NCBI GenBank assembly: GCA_002455375.1
Contig: DKKR01000086.1
Coordinates: 76,225-83,182, forward strand
Reading direction: 5' to 3'
Length of the DNA stretch: 6,958 bases
Origin: Bacteroidetes bacterium UBA6661
Lineage (GTDB): Bacteria; Bacteroidota; Bacteroidia; AKYH767-A; OLB10
Of this stretch, positions 6,191-6,958 are shown piece after piece. Positions within the stretch are counted from its first letter, which is position 1. Each line of letters opens with the position of its first letter. Made by a program: the position numbers and the translations under genes. The notes beneath the pieces were generated by a model that searched no databases, had not been told where the DNA came from, and was given only the letters and a program-made list of their open reading frames with translations.

Positions 6191-6852
6191 TTGTAACCTG
6201 TCCCATAAATTGTTTTAATGTAATTGCCGTAATTTGCTTCGGTCAATTTCTTTTTAAGGTTTTTAACATGAGCATAAACAAAATCGTGATTGTCGAACAT
6301 ATCAGCAATGTCGCCTGAAAGATGTTCTGCCAAAGCACCTTTTGAAACAACACGGTTTTTGTTTCCGATGAAAAAAAGCAATAAATCAATTTCTTTTTTT
6401 GTCAGAGAAATTTCAACATCATTCACTTTTACGGTCTTGCCTAACAAGTCAATAGTTATTTCATTTTGTTGAACAATGTTTGAACTGTTGAATTGTTTCC
6501 TGCGAATAAGAGAATGTATTCTTGCCGAAAGTTCCGAATGATGAAATGGCTTTGCCAAATAATCATCAGCACCTATTTGTAAACCTTTTACTTTGTCCTC
6601 AATAGAATTTTTTGCGGAAATAATAATTACTCCGTCTTGCTTGTTTTCTTCTTTCAATAATTCCAACAAAGCAAGTCCGTTGCCGTCTGGCAGCATTATA
6701 TCCAACAAAATGCAGTCGTATTGATAAACAGCAATTTTGTCTGTTGCTTGATTGTAGTTTTCGGCAACTTCACACACATAGTTTTGTCCCGACAAGTATT
6801 TTACAATGTCTTGTGCAAGTTCGTGTTCATCTTCTACAATCAATATTTTCAT
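6178..6852 (-). CDS. OmpR-family response regulator
   Basis: This is a 224-residue DNA-binding response regulator. The receiver domain (about 1-115) has the acidic pair E7-D8, the phospho-acceptor D51 in LLDIMLPDG, the switch residue S79 and K101 in DDYLAKPF. The C-terminal winged helix (about 128-222) shows the OmpR/PhoB pattern: LTKKEIDLLLFFIGNKNRVVSK, the recognition-helix region FVYAHVKNLKKKL, and the wing hairpin IKTIYGTGYKWE. It is full length for the family (220-240). The protein is expected to be phosphorylated by the kinase encoded in the next gene and to bind the 11-bp-period heptamer repeat found at three promoters in this window, including its own (inference). The ATG at 6852 is certain from the MKILIVEDE start. 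It lies only four bases from a perfect -7 box, so the transcript is probably leaderless or nearly so. Confidence 0.95.
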   Translation of the reverse strand: MKILIVEDEHELAQDIVKYLSGQNYVCEVAENYNQATDKIAVYQYDCILLDIMLPDGNGLALLELLKEENKQDGVIIISAKNSIEDKVKGLQIGADDYLAKPFHHSELSARIHSLIRRKQFNSSNIVQQNEITIDLLGKTVKVNDVEISLTKKEIDLLLFFIGNKNRVVSKGALAEHLSGDIADMFDNHDFVYAHVKNLKKKLTEANYGNYIKTIYGTGYKWEA

Positions 6853-6856
6853 TCGT

Positions 6857-6891
6857 CAAATTTACAATTTGAATTTTGAAGAAATTTAGAA
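6857..6891 (-). promoter_or_regulatory. Autoregulated promoter of the regulator/kinase operon
   Basis: On the minus strand TTCTAAA-TTTC-TTCAAAA lies at 6891-6874, followed directly by TTCAAAT (6873-6867). A perfect TAnnTTTG box (TAAATTTG) follows at 6864-6857, nine bases after the repeat. Centring that box at -7 puts +1 at about 6853, essentially at the ATG (6852). The operator then lies at about -21 to -38. The same heptamer pair at the PAP2 and PepSY-like promoters points to positive autoregulation by the gene's own product. Confidence 0.65.
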
Positions 6892-6958
6892 TGTCCGTAA
6901 AAGTTGCGTTGGGATTGGCTCTTTTGACTCGTCCTAAAAAAGTTTACAGTTTAATTGA

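Noticed and set aside
6891..6958. A + strand frame starting ATG at 6891 and open for 22 codons to the right edge, possibly a divergent gene.
   Set aside because: It begins inside the regulator's operator, is cut by the window and shows no recognisable family; the open length is expected by chance.

Overview
The window looks like a low-GC Bacteroidota chromosome, but I cannot place the genus. The evidence is a TonB-dependent outer-membrane barrel with an N-terminal carboxypeptidase-regulatory-like domain, a PepSY-like secreted protein, A-rich leaders with no clear Shine-Dalgarno sequence, and promoters of the TAnnTTTG (-7) type.

Layout. Bases 1-201 (+ strand) are the 3' end of a group II intron: domain V, domain VI with a bulged branch-point A, and a 3' splice site near 201. 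Its 5' part, including any reverse transcriptase, lies outside the window. Bases 202-412 hold no gene but contain a strong 20-base imperfect inverted repeat just past the end of the operon. From 413 to 6852 six genes lie on the minus strand. In transcription order they are an OmpR-family response regulator, a membrane histidine kinase, a PAP2 phosphatase, a four-repeat integral membrane protein of the COG4705 type, a PepSY-like periplasmic protein, and an 807-residue outer-membrane receptor. Bases 6853-6958 hold the promoter of the regulator gene.

How it works together. A nearly identical 18-bp element, an 11-bp-period direct repeat TTCWARA-TTTC-TTCWAAA on the coding strand, occurs three times: before the regulator gene, before the PAP2 gene and before the PepSY-like gene. 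Each copy sits 8-9 bp upstream of a -7-like box, at about -20 to -38. Two tandem heptamers with an 11-bp period are what OmpR/PhoB-type regulators usually bind. I infer that the encoded regulator drives its own operon and the two downstream transcription units, making the cluster a self-contained envelope regulon. A weaker, differently spaced version precedes the COG4705-type gene. The operator position also argues that the PAP2 protein starts at the ATG at 4871 and not at the TTG at 4925.

The two strongest points for follow-up are this triplicated operator and the intron domain V. In domain V the usual small apical loop is replaced by a 53-nt folded insertion, while the catalytic stem, G-U wobble and 2-nt bulge are intact.
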